44,848 bases of DNA from Pectinatus sp. (GTDB taxonomy: Bacteria > Bacillota > Negativicutes > Selenomonadales > Selenomonadaceae). The notes beneath the pieces are model-generated. The model worked only from the letters and a program-made list of their open reading frames with translations, did no database searches and had not been told where the DNA came from. Where the stretch lies: assembly GCA_020025075.1 (NCBI GenBank), contig JAHHSR010000009.1:1-44848 (forward strand). The letters run 5' to 3'. Both the position numbers and the translations under genes were made by a program. Numbering within the stretch: the stretch's first letter is position 1; every line of letters starts with the position of its first letter. Below, in pieces: positions 16,297 through 24,809 of this stretch.

Positions 16297-17514
16297 TTAT
16301 AAATCTTTGTGTAAAAATTCTCGCCGCACAACCTGACCATTTTTCTCGTAAAGGCGATAGACGCTTACTCCGCCTTTCACCTTTTCGCTGACAAGGCTGA
16401 TTACATCTGCACTTTTCTCGTCTTGCTTTCCTAAGATGTAGACCGTCAAAGTTCTCCCCTTGACGCTAGAGATAATATAGACGTTGCCTGGCAGATTATT
16501 CTTGAAACGAAAATCAATGACGCCATAAGCAACTGTCGCATCGCGCCCTGGCGGCACGTAAGAAACGGGCAAATAATGTGGTGCACGTTCCACGGGCATA
16601 AGGCCGGCAAGCAAGATGGCATTATAAAGCGTCGAGCTGACCTGGCAGACACCGCCGCCAATGCCCGGCACGAGCTTGCCGTCAATTATTACCGGCGCCT
16701 CTTTATATCCCTTGGAGGTAACACGCGGTCCGACTGCGGAATTAAAAGAAAAAATTTTGCCTTTTTTGACTAAAGTCCCGCTGAGTGCCTCCGAGGCAAC
16801 ATCAATATTGTGCGCACGATTATAAGGACTTGTACGAAAATATGTCGTATAGCTAGCCAAGATGGTATTAAGCCCCATAAGCTGTTTTTTGCTAACATCG
16901 GGTTCTGCCGTACTGATAGGCAAATTTATCTGCTGTGGATATCGCCCGCCCATGAGAGCGGCATTAATTTGCGCTAAAAGCTGCTTTTTTTCTAAGCGCA
17001 GGCCTGTTTTGCCTGGCTCAACTTCAATACCATGCGCTCCTAAAACAATTTTGGCATCAACTGGCGAACGGTCAATTTTGGCAGCCAAACCATCTACCAA
17101 GGCTATAACGCTCTTTTTATCATAGCTTATCTCCAGCGGCAGCTTTTTACCAAAATAAGCGCAGCTAATCTTATCTGCCAAATCACTGATGAAATTTCCC
17201 TCATTACCAATTTTTGCTGCTGCCGCCGCAACGCCCGCACCATTACAAGAAAGCTTTATCTGCGCTGCCGTAACTGGTGTTTTTTTCCCATCATAACATA
17301 GTGTAAGCACCGGCCCTGTCGTGTGGGAAACAAAAGCCTTGTCGATGGCGGCCGCTGCCTGTGCCCTGCTCATGCCAGACAAGTCAATGGATTCAGCATA
17401 AACGCCTGCCGCAATCCCCGGCGAATTTTTTATTGCCATGAAAGAAGAGCAAACGACAACTGCTATTGTTGCCAGCCCAGTGGCCGCAATGGCCAATTTT
17501 CTCTCCAATGTCAA
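16297..17514 (-). CDS. VanW-family protein with peptidoglycan-binding-4 domains
   Basis: A 405-residue membrane-anchored or exported protein. TM is about 8-28, two PG_binding_4 (YoaR-like) segments lie at about 35-200, and the VanW domain at about 225-350 with KGKIFSFNSAVGPR, GGGVCQVSSTLYNAIL and ERAPHYLPVSYVPPGRDATV. It ends in a G5-like tail. The biochemical role of VanW is not established; it is common in Firmicutes and is associated with the cell wall. The start is TTG 17514 with GGGG about 8 nt upstream. A small hairpin GCGGC/GCTGC lies upstream of that SD. No terminator is visible before gyrB on the same strand. Confidence 0.85.
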   Translation of the reverse strand: MTLERKLAIAATGLATIAVVVCSSFMAIKNSPGIAAGVYAESIDLSGMSRAQAAAAIDKAFVSHTTGPVLTLCYDGKKTPVTAAQIKLSCNGAGVAAAAAKIGNEGNFISDLADKISCAYFGKKLPLEISYDKKSVIALVDGLAAKIDRSPVDAKIVLGAHGIEVEPGKTGLRLEKKQLLAQINAALMGGRYPQQINLPISTAEPDVSKKQLMGLNTILASYTTYFRTSPYNRAHNIDVASEALSGTLVKKGKIFSFNSAVGPRVTSKGYKEAPVIIDGKLVPGIGGGVCQVSSTLYNAILLAGLMPVERAPHYLPVSYVPPGRDATVAYGVIDFRFKNNLPGNVYIISSVKGRTLTVYILGKQDEKSADVISLVSEKVKGGVSVYRLYEKNGQVVRREFLHKDL

Positions 17515-17562
17515 AGAGACTACCCCACAATCCGCAGCTTAAAGCCGCATATAATAGAAAGA

Positions 17563-17588
17563 AAAGCCCCTGCTTACACAGGAGCTTT
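17563..17588 (-). terminator. Terminator of the PRC-barrel gene
   Basis: On the minus strand AAAGCTCCTG/CAGGGGCTTT, a 10-bp stem with one wobble, ends in TTTTCTTTC just after the stop at 17596. Confidence 0.8.
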
Positions 17589-17595
17589 GTCATTT

Positions 17596-18540
17596 TTATT
17601 TTACATTCATTGATAATTCAACGAACTTATTGGCAAGTTTCGCTTTTTGCAAAACCTCTTCCGTTACATCGCCGCCTTCGTCAACGATAACGATTCCCGT
17701 ATCAGTCGTGATGCGGCGCGTCGCTTTCTTGCCGAGCAGGAACTGACGATGCCTGTTTTCGGCTGAGCTTGCCGTCACCGACGGAGCCGGCGCTTCAGGC
17801 ACTTTTGCCGCCTTTTCTTCGGGCGCCGCTGCAGCCTTTTCAGGTGCCTTAACCTCGGGCTTATCTGCCTCTACTTTAGGAGCAGCCGGTGCCGGTGCTG
17901 CCTGCGGCGCAGGCATTTCTGGCGGGGCTGCTTCCTTTTTTGCTTCTGGCTTTATTTCTGGCTTAGCTGCTGCAGCTGGCGCAAGTGCGGGAGCCGGAGC
18001 AGGTTTTGGTGCGACAGCCGGAGTAGGTGCTGGTGCTGCAGGAGCTGGTGTTGCTTGCGGTGCTGCCATCGCCTTAGGGCCATCGTTGTCAATAATCGTG
18101 ACTTCCTTGCCGAAAATCGAAACATTGCTGGTCGAAACTTCTTTGGTATCGGCATCGTTGGTGAGCGCTATCTTTTCAATATGACCTGATTCGTTAATAA
18201 AGATATCAGAAATGCGGCCTTGCAGCGTACCGCTTTTGGTAATGGCGCGCGTGCCGATAATCTTGATATTTTGTTCAAGGTATTCTTCGTATTCAGAAGC
18301 TTCATCAATGGTCAAAATATCATCGCTCTTTGTAATCGTGATGGCATCGGTACCGATAGCGATAACGGAGCTATAAGGGAGCAACTTAATGCCATGATAC
18401 CAATCGGAATCCTCAATGATTATTGCCGCCACGGTCCCTTCTCCGGCATCGATGAGCAGCGATTTACTGCGGCCAAATTCCTGACCTTCGGTAATACTAA
18501 TAATGGGCAAGCCCAAAAATTCTTCACTTTTTTTCAACAT
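17596..18540 (-). CDS. PRC-barrel domain protein with long Ala/Pro linker
   Basis: About 314 residues. PRC-barrel modules occupy about 1-75 (FLGLPIISITEGQEFGRSKS) and about 80-150 (GTLQGRISDIFINESGHIEK). An Ala/Pro/Lys/Glu-rich low-complexity linker (about 155-265) and a C-terminal segment ending in ELSMNVK follow; the latter has TTDTGIVIVDEGGDVTEEVL, a third barrel-like motif. Roles of such proteins include RNA or envelope association, but none can be assigned here. ATG 18540 is chosen; TTG 18564 lies inside the hairpin region. The main SD AGAGAGGTGGG is separated from ATG by a stem-loop. Confidence 0.7.
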   Translation of the reverse strand: MLKKSEEFLGLPIISITEGQEFGRSKSLLIDAGEGTVAAIIIEDSDWYHGIKLLPYSSVIAIGTDAITITKSDDILTIDEASEYEEYLEQNIKIIGTRAITKSGTLQGRISDIFINESGHIEKIALTNDADTKEVSTSNVSIFGKEVTIIDNDGPKAMAAPQATPAPAAPAPTPAVAPKPAPAPALAPAAAAKPEIKPEAKKEAAPPEMPAPQAAPAPAAPKVEADKPEVKAPEKAAAAPEEKAAKVPEAPAPSVTASSAENRHRQFLLGKKATRRITTDTGIVIVDEGGDVTEEVLQKAKLANKFVELSMNVK

Positions 18541-18547
18541 AAGACCT

Positions 18548-18583
18548 CTGCTGCCAATTGGCAACAGATTTTCCCACCTCTCT
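18548..18583 (-). promoter_or_regulatory. SD - stem-loop - start (PRC-barrel gene)
   Basis: The SD AGAGAGGTGGG is at 18583-18573. An 8-bp hairpin CTGTTGCC-AATT-GGCAGCAG lies at 18567-18548, then AGGTCTT and ATG 18540. Looped out, 12 nt separate them. A second weak AGAGG overlaps the end of the stem. Confidence 0.6.
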
Positions 18584-18599
18584 TTTGGTATTTGCCGGC

Positions 18600-19754
18600 C
18601 TAGATGGCCTCCATCGAGCTATCCTGCGCTGCGTCTTCTTCGCTTGAAGAAGACACATCCGCACGGCGCAAAAAAGCGCCGGGAACTCTTTCAATCGGAA
18701 TCTGCGGCATGCCGGCCAAATTTAAAACCGCAATCAATCTATGTAAGTAGGCAATCTGTTCTTTCAAATCGCGCTGCAGGGCAGCATTTTCCCGCACGAC
18801 AGGCAAATATAATGAAGCGAGCAGCGACGCTGCGGCAAGCTCATAGGCACCAAAGCTCTTATATATATTGCTGATTTCTATGCAGATAAACAGGGCCGCT
18901 GAATCATCGCCATAGCAATCAAGAGCGGCAAAAAGGCAGTAAAGCGCCTGATAAAGCTTCCTTTGCCGCCAATATTCATAAGCGGCGCCAACAATCTCAT
19001 CAAGCGACTTGCCAGCAATGGTACTTTTGCAAATCTCTTTTTCCCTTGGTGACAGATGATAAAAAAAGCCATAAAAGCTAAGGCGCGGCGCCTTTTGCAA
19101 AAAAGACTCTTCCCGTTCTTTTTTAGCTTTTATTGCCTGCTCTTTGGCCTTTTTCGGCTCTTTTTCGGAGGGCAAAGGATTGGAAAGGCTCACAGGCATT
19201 TTTTGCGGTGCCATTTGCTGCGGCGAAGAAAGCTTCTTTTCATCCTCTTTTAAGGCTGCTGCAACCAAGGTATCCAAGGATTTTTCCTGCGCTTCGGGCG
19301 TAGCGGCAAAAAGCGTGGCAAAAACACCGCTTTTTATTTCTTCCGCAGGTTGCGGCGATAAATCTGGCAACTCATCTACCTTTAGCGCTGCCAAAGTGCG
19401 CTCAGGAAGTTTTAGCGGCTGACGAACACCTCTTAGAGGCCTTGCCGGCATAGGCTCGAGCTTTCTTTTTTCCCTTGTACCTTTGCTAGTATATTTTTTA
19501 TGCGTCTGACGATAATTATAATATGTAATAAAAATCGTTGAGGCAATAACGGCAAAGGCAATGACGGATAAATGTGATACTGGAAAATACATCGTACTGG
19601 GGGCTGCTACAAGGCTGCAGACTATCGCCATCAATACGCACAGTACCCATGTACGTTGTTCAACGCTTATCCCCCAAAAAAGCGACAATTTATAAGCCAA
19701 AAACGTACTTCCAAAAATGACGACGATTGCTGCGATAATAGATTTCCACAACAT
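18600..19754 (-). CDS. Unknown membrane protein with C-terminal helical repeat domain
   Basis: A 384-residue protein without a recognised family. Three hydrophobic segments lie at about 5-22, 35-52 and 60-78, followed by a charged low-complexity region (about 85-225, rich in Lys, Glu, Pro and Ala). A mainly helical C-terminal part (about 230-350; YWRQRKLYQALYCLFAALDC, YKSFGAYELAAASLLASLYL) has TPR-like spacing. The SD GAGGG is 8 nt before the ATG. It precedes the PRC-barrel gene on the same strand by 59 nt. A divergent TPR gene lies upstream, so a common envelope or scaffold role is possible but unproven. Confidence 0.6.
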   Translation of the reverse strand: MLWKSIIAAIVVIFGSTFLAYKLSLFWGISVEQRTWVLCVLMAIVCSLVAAPSTMYFPVSHLSVIAFAVIASTIFITYYNYRQTHKKYTSKGTREKRKLEPMPARPLRGVRQPLKLPERTLAALKVDELPDLSPQPAEEIKSGVFATLFAATPEAQEKSLDTLVAAALKEDEKKLSSPQQMAPQKMPVSLSNPLPSEKEPKKAKEQAIKAKKEREESFLQKAPRLSFYGFFYHLSPREKEICKSTIAGKSLDEIVGAAYEYWRQRKLYQALYCLFAALDCYGDDSAALFICIEISNIYKSFGAYELAAASLLASLYLPVVRENAALQRDLKEQIAYLHRLIAVLNLAGMPQIPIERVPGAFLRRADVSSSSEEDAAQDSSMEAI

Positions 19755-19941
19755 ATCGACTTACCCTCACATATACATTCTTACTCTTATTTTACAACCA
19801 AAGTAGACCTTTGGCAATTACAACTTCTGTGCGCACCTTAAAGCGGGGCAAAGACTTTTTTCGCCAGAAAGGGGAAAAAATGATAAAATATATTTATAGG
19901 TTCTATCGCATAAAAGCTGACGATGAATTACCGCTAAAATT

Positions 19942-19988
19942 AAGGAGGTGTCCGAGGCAAAAGGCTATGCCTTTTGCCCCGCTAAATT
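19942..19988 (+). promoter_or_regulatory. SD - stem-loop - start (TPR gene)
   Basis: AAGGAGGTG (19942-19950) is a full complement of the 16S rRNA tail but lies 38 nt from ATG 19989. Between them is a hairpin at 19953-19981: the inner stem GGCAAAAGGC/GCCTTTTGCC (10 bp, loop TAT) is extended by two pairs beyond one mismatch. Looped out, spacing is 9 nt. An in-frame TAA at 19983 rules out an earlier start. Confidence 0.75.
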
Positions 19989-20693
19989 ATGAATACGCAA
20001 CAATTTCACGAACTGACGCATCTTGCCATGGAAAAGCCCATCAATGCGCCCGCCATGCTCTTTGCCAAGGGCTTTGATGACTGGCATGCCAGAGCACGCC
20101 TTGCCCATTTTCTTCTTTTGCCGCAGCTTGGCAAAAAGGACGAGGCCATAGAACTCTTTCGCTCCGTCGTCGAAATAGAGCCCGACATGGACAAATCTGA
20201 AGATGTCGAAGAAAAAGTCTATGCCCTACAGCATTTAAGTGCCGTTATGCGCGACGATAAAGATTACAAAAATGCGCTCGATTATATCAACTTAGCCATA
20301 AAGCTTGCCGAAGAAACAGACTATCTTTATAAGTATATTTTAAGGGGCGAATTGTGGGCTGACCGCTGGAATGTCCTTGCCCATTCTTACCGCACTGACC
20401 TTGCTGCCGATGAAGTACAGATGAAAATTGATGCTTACGGCAATTTGCCCTTAAAGCACATCAGCTACCTTTATTACGGCTATCGCTTTTTAGCCCAGCG
20501 GGAAGGGGCAACATTCCATAGCGTACCCGCTCTTTCCTACATGAAAAAAGCCTTCTCCTATATGCCCCTCAAAAATGAAGACAAAGAGCGCCTTTTGCCC
20601 CTTTTGGATGAAGTGCAAGAAGACATCGCCAAACAGCTTTGGCAAATCGACAGCCTCACGCCGCTTCCGTCTTCCCTGCAATGGGATATTTAG
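19989..20693 (+). CDS. TPR-repeat protein, function unknown
   Basis: A 234-residue soluble protein with TPR-like helical pairs (about 25-65 LGKKDEAIELFRSVVEIEPD; about 75-110 KDYKNALDYINLAIKLAEE). The C-terminal part has further helices and no known catalytic motif. No signal peptide is seen. It is a single gene with an upstream extended -10 TGATAAAAT near 19880. Its translation start is forced to ATG 19989 by an in-frame stop just upstream, and the only SD is the one separated by the hairpin. It lies divergent to the membrane protein gene and upstream of rpsO, from which it is separated by a promoter. Confidence 0.7.
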   Translation: MNTQQFHELTHLAMEKPINAPAMLFAKGFDDWHARARLAHFLLLPQLGKKDEAIELFRSVVEIEPDMDKSEDVEEKVYALQHLSAVMRDDKDYKNALDYINLAIKLAEETDYLYKYILRGELWADRWNVLAHSYRTDLAADEVQMKIDAYGNLPLKHISYLYYGYRFLAQREGATFHSVPALSYMKKAFSYMPLKNEDKERLLPLLDEVQEDIAKQLWQIDSLTPLPSSLQWDI

Positions 20694-20717
20694 GCGGCAC
20701 TATGCACGATATTTTTA

Positions 20718-20746
20718 TTTACAGATAATTTATTTTATGATATTCT
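20718..20746 (+). promoter_or_regulatory. rpsO promoter
   Basis: TTTACA (20718-20723), a 17-bp spacer and TATTCT (20741-20746). Confidence 0.7.
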
Positions 20747-20764
20747 GTTAGATGGTTATATCAT

Positions 20765-20812
20765 TCCGTTGGCGCGGTTGCCGACACTCCGACGGCTGCC
20801 TGGTCAAACGGA
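20765..20812 (+). promoter_or_regulatory. rpsO mRNA leader, probable S15-binding structure
   Basis: The outer helix TCCGTT/AACGGA (20765-20770/20807-20812) encloses GGTTGCCG/CGGCTGCC (20776-20783/20793-20800, one mismatch). rpsO leaders commonly bind S15 for autoregulation, so this structured leader just before the SD is a good candidate. Which S15 leader class it belongs to cannot be told by eye. Confidence 0.5.
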
Positions 20813-20833
20813 GCGAAAAAATAGGAGGATAAT

Positions 20834-21112
20834 ATGCTTACAAAAGAACAAAAAGACCAAATCATTAAAGACAATGCCACACATGAAGGCGACACTGGTT
20901 CACCCGAAGTACAGATTGCTCTTCTCACTGCTCGCATCGTCTATTTGACTGAACATCTCAAAGAAAACAAGAAGGACTTCCATTCCCGTAGAGGCTTGCT
21001 GAAAATGGTCGGCCATCGCCGCAGATTACTCGGCTATCTTTACGAAAAGGATATTGAACGTTATCGTTCCATCTTGAAGAAGTTAAACATTGGCAAAGCC
21101 AATAAAAGATAA
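20834..21112 (+). CDS. rpsO: 30S ribosomal protein S15
   Basis: A 92-residue S15, slightly longer than the usual 88-89 residues because of the tail NIGKANKR. It binds the central domain of 16S rRNA and helps nucleate the platform. Conserved segments are GDTGSPEVQIALLTARI, LTEHLKENKKDFHSRRGL and VGHRRRLLGYL. AGGAGG lies 7 nt before the ATG. It is followed by a terminator and then pnp, the classical rpsO-pnp order. Confidence 0.97.
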   Translation: MLTKEQKDQIIKDNATHEGDTGSPEVQIALLTARIVYLTEHLKENKKDFHSRRGLLKMVGHRRRLLGYLYEKDIERYRSILKKLNIGKANKR

Positions 21113-21123
21113 GTAATTTTTAT

Positions 21124-21160
21124 GCGGGGGTAACGTCTTTGGCGTTTCCCCGCCTTTTTT
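21124..21160 (+). terminator. Terminator between rpsO and pnp
   Basis: GCGGGGGTAACG pairs with CGTTTCCCCGC around a 7-nt loop, followed by T6. As in other bacteria it probably attenuates read-through into pnp. Confidence 0.85.
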
Positions 21161-21188
21161 AATATTTGCCGCAGAGTGTTCAGTGGAT

Positions 21189-21229
21189 AGTGAAATAGCG
21201 ACTTTGTCGCACAAAATCGCCTTTTCACT
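21189..21229 (+). promoter_or_regulatory. pnp leader stem-loop
   Basis: AGTGAAA/TTTCACT encloses GCGA/TCGC (21198-21201/21217-21220); a competing hairpin GCGAC-TTT-GTCGC is possible. In other bacteria pnp leaders carry double-stranded RNase III sites for autocontrol; this stem is placed similarly. Confidence 0.5.
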
Positions 21230-21265
21230 GTTTGCTGCGCACGCTGCGCCTCTAGGAGGTAGAAT

Positions 21266-23338
21266 ATGTATACTTTTAAAACACAATTAGGCGGGCGCGA
21301 TTTTGTAATAGAAACGGGAAAGATGGCCAAGCAGGCCAATGGCTCTGCTCTCGTCCGCTATGGCGATACCGTCGTTCTCGTCACGGCTACCGCCTCCGCC
21401 GAACCGCGCGAAGGGGTCGACTTTTTCCCACTTACTGTTGACTACGAAGAAAAGCTCTACGCCGTCGGCAAGATACCAGGCGGCTTCATCAAGCGCGAAG
21501 GCCGCCCGCCAGAATCAGCGATTTTGTGCAGCCGCCTCATCGACAGACCTTTGCGCCCTCTTTTCCCGGAAGGATTTAGAAATGACGTTCAAATAGTAGC
21601 AACAGTCCTTTCTGTTGAGCAGGATAATCCGCCTGAAATTGCCGGCATGATTGGCGCTTCGGCAGCACTTTGCATTTCCGACATTCCTTTCAATGGTCCT
21701 ATAGCCGGCGTGCGCGTCGGCTATATCGACGGCGAATTCATCATCAATCCTACCGTCGAACAGCGCGAAAAATCTGCCCTCAACCTCACTATTGCCGGCT
21801 CGCATGATGCCATCATGATGGTTGAAGCCGGTGCCAACGAATTGCCAGAAGAAACGGTACTTGATGCCATTTTATTTGGCCATGCAGAAATCAAGCGCAT
21901 AGTCGAATTCCAGCAGCAGCTTGTTGCCGAATGTGGCAAGCCCAAGCGCGATTTCAAGCTCTTTTTGCCGCCAGAAGAAATGGTCAGCCAGATTCGTGCC
22001 TACGCTGCCGAAAAGCTCGACCACGCTGTACGCAACAGCGACAAATTGCAGCGTGACGAAGCTGTAAATGAAATTAAAGCCGCTGCACTTGAACACTTCC
22101 TTGAAATTTATCCCGACAATGTCCTTGAAATAAACAGCGTCCTTCATAAAATTGTCAAGGAAACCGTACGCAAGATGATTACGCACGAAAAAATTCGTCC
22201 TGACGGCCGAAAACTCGACGAAGTACGCCCCATTTCCTGCGAAGTGGGACTTTTGCCGCGCACGCATGGCTCCGGCCTCTTCACGCGTGGTCAGACGCAG
22301 GTACTAACAATCTCTACCCTTGGACCTTTGGGGGACGAACAAATCATTGATGGCGTCGGCCTTGAAACATCAAAGCGCTATATCCATCAGTACAATTTCC
22401 CCGGTTACAGCGTCGGCGAAGCACGTCCGTCACGCAGCCCGGGACGCCGTGAAATCGGCCATGGTGCTTTGGCCGAAAGAGCACTCCGTCCCATGATTCC
22501 TGATTCTGATGAATTTCCTTATACAATAAGGCTCGTCTCCGAGGTATTAGAATCAAACGGCTCCAGCTCGATGGCCAGTGTCTGCGGCAGCACTCTTTCT
22601 TTGATGAATGCCGGCGTACCGATTAAGCGTCCCGTCTCAGGGGTAGCAATGGGCCTTGTCAAAGATGGCGATGCCTACACAATCCTGACCGATATACAGG
22701 GAATGGAAGATGCCTTAGGTGATATGGACTTTAAAGTTGCCGGTACTAAAAAGGGCATTACGGCTATTCAGATGGATATAAAGCTCACAGGCATCACGCG
22801 TGAAATTCTCGCTTCGGCGCTTGCTCAGGCCAAGAAGGGACGCGCCTTCATTCTCAGCAAAATGCTCGAAACAATCAGCAAGCCGGCCGATGACCTTTCG
22901 CCGTATGCGCCGCGCGTTACAGTCATGCACATCAATGTCGATAAAATTCGCGATGTTATTGGGCCGGGTGGCAAGGTTATCAAGAAGATTATCGACGAAA
23001 CAGGCGTCCAGATTGATATTGAAGATGACGGCACCGTACGCATTTGTGCCGTTGATAGCACGGGTGCTTCTCGTGCCGTTGAAATCATCAATGATTTGAC
23101 GCGCGATGTCGAAGTTGGCACGGTTTATAAAGGCAAAGTTACGCGCCTCATGGCTTTTGGCGCCTTTGTTGAAATTCTGCCCGGCAAAGAAGGTCTTTGC
23201 CACATCTCGCAGCTCGACAAAAAGCGCGTTGAAAAGGTAGAAGATGTTGTCAAAGTTGGCGATGAACTAGAAGTAAAAGTAACAGAAATCGACAACCAGG
23301 GCCGCATTAACCTTTCCCATAAAGTTCTCTTAAAGTGA
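21266..23338 (+). CDS. pnp: Polyribonucleotide nucleotidyltransferase (PNPase)
   Basis: A 690-residue PNPase degrading RNA 3' to 5' with phosphate. Two RNase PH domains are visible (FIKREGRPPESAILCSRLID in the first; the active second with RPDGRKLDEVRPI, FTRGQTQVL and SNGSSSMASVCG). The helical domain lies between, then KH (about 550-610; VIGPGGKVIKKI) and S1 (about 620-688; GKVTRLMAFGAFVEILPGKE). The start has AGGAGG 8 nt upstream. It is followed 10 nt later by trmL, and the run rpsO-pnp-trmL-murB is probably partly co-transcribed. Confidence 0.97.
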   Translation: MYTFKTQLGGRDFVIETGKMAKQANGSALVRYGDTVVLVTATASAEPREGVDFFPLTVDYEEKLYAVGKIPGGFIKREGRPPESAILCSRLIDRPLRPLFPEGFRNDVQIVATVLSVEQDNPPEIAGMIGASAALCISDIPFNGPIAGVRVGYIDGEFIINPTVEQREKSALNLTIAGSHDAIMMVEAGANELPEETVLDAILFGHAEIKRIVEFQQQLVAECGKPKRDFKLFLPPEEMVSQIRAYAAEKLDHAVRNSDKLQRDEAVNEIKAAALEHFLEIYPDNVLEINSVLHKIVKETVRKMITHEKIRPDGRKLDEVRPISCEVGLLPRTHGSGLFTRGQTQVLTISTLGPLGDEQIIDGVGLETSKRYIHQYNFPGYSVGEARPSRSPGRREIGHGALAERALRPMIPDSDEFPYTIRLVSEVLESNGSSSMASVCGSTLSLMNAGVPIKRPVSGVAMGLVKDGDAYTILTDIQGMEDALGDMDFKVAGTKKGITAIQMDIKLTGITREILASALAQAKKGRAFILSKMLETISKPADDLSPYAPRVTVMHINVDKIRDVIGPGGKVIKKIIDETGVQIDIEDDGTVRICAVDSTGASRAVEIINDLTRDVEVGTVYKGKVTRLMAFGAFVEILPGKEGLCHISQLDKKRVEKVEDVVKVGDELEVKVTEIDNQGRINLSHKVLLK

Positions 23339-23348
23339 GGTCTCTTGC

Positions 23349-23828
23349 ATGCATATCGTCTTAATTGAACCTCAAATCCCACCCAATACGGGTAATATAG
23401 CACGCCTTTGCGCCGCAACGGGCAGCGAGCTTCACCTCGTGCGCCCGCTCGGCTTTTCCACTGATGACAAGCACTTAAAAAGGGCCGGTCTTGACTACTG
23501 GCACCTTTTAACCATTCACTATCACAACAGTTTTGCTGAAGTGCTGGAAAAATATCCCCAAGGAAAATACCATTTTCTTTCGACGAAAGCGCCACATAGC
23601 TATACCGAGGTCAAATATGGCCCCGATGACTTGCTCGTTTTTGGACGCGAAGATGCCGGTATTCCCGAAGACATTTTAAAAAAACACATAGATGATTGTG
23701 TCCGAATCCCAATGATTGAAAAAGCACGCTCTCTAAACTTGTCCAATTCAGTTGCCATCGTGGTCTACGAAGCGCTGCGGCAAGGAAATTTTGCCGAGCT
23801 CAAAAAGACCAGTAACTATCTCGAATGA
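23349..23828 (+). CDS. trmL: tRNA (cytidine(34)-2'-O)-methyltransferase
   Basis: A 159-residue SPOUT methyltransferase that methylates the 2'-OH of the wobble base in tRNA-Leu isoacceptors. Family segments are IPPNTGNIARLCAATGSELH, FGREDAGIPED and LNLSNSVAIVVYEALRQ, which form the trefoil knot that binds S-adenosylmethionine. Length is typical for the single-domain TrmL. The SD GTGAGGT is 9 nt before the ATG, and the gene follows pnp closely. Confidence 0.93.
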   Translation: MHIVLIEPQIPPNTGNIARLCAATGSELHLVRPLGFSTDDKHLKRAGLDYWHLLTIHYHNSFAEVLEKYPQGKYHFLSTKAPHSYTEVKYGPDDLLVFGREDAGIPEDILKKHIDDCVRIPMIEKARSLNLSNSVAIVVYEALRQGNFAELKKTSNYLE

Positions 23829-23840
23829 GGTGATGCTGTC

Positions 23841-24773
23841 ATGATTAACTCGCAAAGCTTCTCCCAGTGCCTGCATAATCTAGAGAAAATTTTGCCACCC
23901 GAGCAGATTTTTCTCGATATGCCAATGCGGGAGCAAACAACCTTCACCATTGGCGGACCAGCAGACTGCATGCTCTGCCCCGCTTCGCTTGGCGAAATTC
24001 AAGAAATCGTAAAACTTTTAAACGAATATGATATGCCTTATCTCATCCTCGGCAACGGCTCTAATGTTCTCGTTGCCGATGCGGGTATTCGCGGCTTTGT
24101 CATCAAATTCAATGACAAAATGGGCGCCTTGCGCCAAGAGGGAGAGGAGATTGTCGCCGGCAGCGGTACTGCACTCGGCGACATTTCTCGCTTTGCTCTT
24201 TCTTGTGGTCTTACTGGCTTTGAGTTTGCCATTGGCATACCCGGCAGCATTGGCGGTGCCGTATTCATGAATGCCGGTGCTTACGGTGGCGAAATGAGTC
24301 AGGTAACAAATTCTGTTACCGCGATTTTGCCTAATGGCAATCTCGTCACCTATAAAAAAGGCAAACTCGGCTTTAGCTATCGCAAGAGTATTTTCCAGAC
24401 TAACCATGCCATCATTGGTGAAATAAGGCTCTCCCTAAAAAAGGGCGACCCCAAAACCATCAAAGCGATGATGGACGACCTTACTAAAAGACGCGAAAGC
24501 AAGCAGCCGCTTGATATGCCCAGTGCTGGTTCCACATTCAAGCGTCCATCAGGCTATTTTGCTGGCACTTTAATCGACCAGACAGGACTTAAAGGCCTTA
24601 GCGTTGGCGGCGCACAAGTTTCATTAAAACATGCTGGCTTCATCGTCAATAAGGGCAATGCAACGGCTGCTGACGTACTCGCCTTAATCAAGAAGGTGCA
24701 AGAGCGCGTCTACGCCGCACATGGCGTAAAGCTGCAGCCAGAGGTCCGACTAGTCGGCGAATATGAAGAATAG
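23841..24773 (+). CDS. murB: UDP-N-acetylenolpyruvoylglucosamine reductase
   Basis: A 310-residue FAD enzyme reducing UDP-GlcNAc-enolpyruvate to UDP-MurNAc in the cytoplasm, the second committed step of peptidoglycan synthesis. FAD-binding segments are YLILGNGSNVLVADAGIRG and GIPGSIGGAVFMNAGAYGGE. The catalytic serine lies in MPSAGSTFKRP and the C-terminal Glu in LQPEVRLVGE. The architecture is type II, lacking the extra loop of E. coli MurB. GAGGTG precedes the ATG by 8 nt; it follows trmL by 12 nt. Confidence 0.96.
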   Translation: MINSQSFSQCLHNLEKILPPEQIFLDMPMREQTTFTIGGPADCMLCPASLGEIQEIVKLLNEYDMPYLILGNGSNVLVADAGIRGFVIKFNDKMGALRQEGEEIVAGSGTALGDISRFALSCGLTGFEFAIGIPGSIGGAVFMNAGAYGGEMSQVTNSVTAILPNGNLVTYKKGKLGFSYRKSIFQTNHAIIGEIRLSLKKGDPKTIKAMMDDLTKRRESKQPLDMPSAGSTFKRPSGYFAGTLIDQTGLKGLSVGGAQVSLKHAGFIVNKGNATAADVLALIKKVQERVYAAHGVKLQPEVRLVGEYEE

Positions 24774-24787
24774 ACAATATTTTTTAG

Positions 24788-24793
24788 TATAAT
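24788..24793 (+). promoter_or_regulatory. -10 of the torD-dmsABC operon; very short leader
   Basis: TATAAT at 24788-24793 puts the transcription start near 24800, about 10 nt before the ATG. There is no clear -35 and no SD inside such a leader, so the first gene may be translated from a near-leaderless mRNA and the promoter may need an activator. Confidence 0.5.
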
Positions 24794-24809
24794 AGGATTT
24801 TAGCCATTT

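Noticed and set aside
18541..18564. TTG 18564 as start of the PRC-barrel protein
   Set aside because: It lies within the hairpin and adds residues not belonging to the domain; ATG 18540 is preferred, though not proven.
19967..20077. Start of the TPR gene at ATG 19967
   Set aside because: It is in another frame and ends after 36 codons; kept only as a possible decoy.
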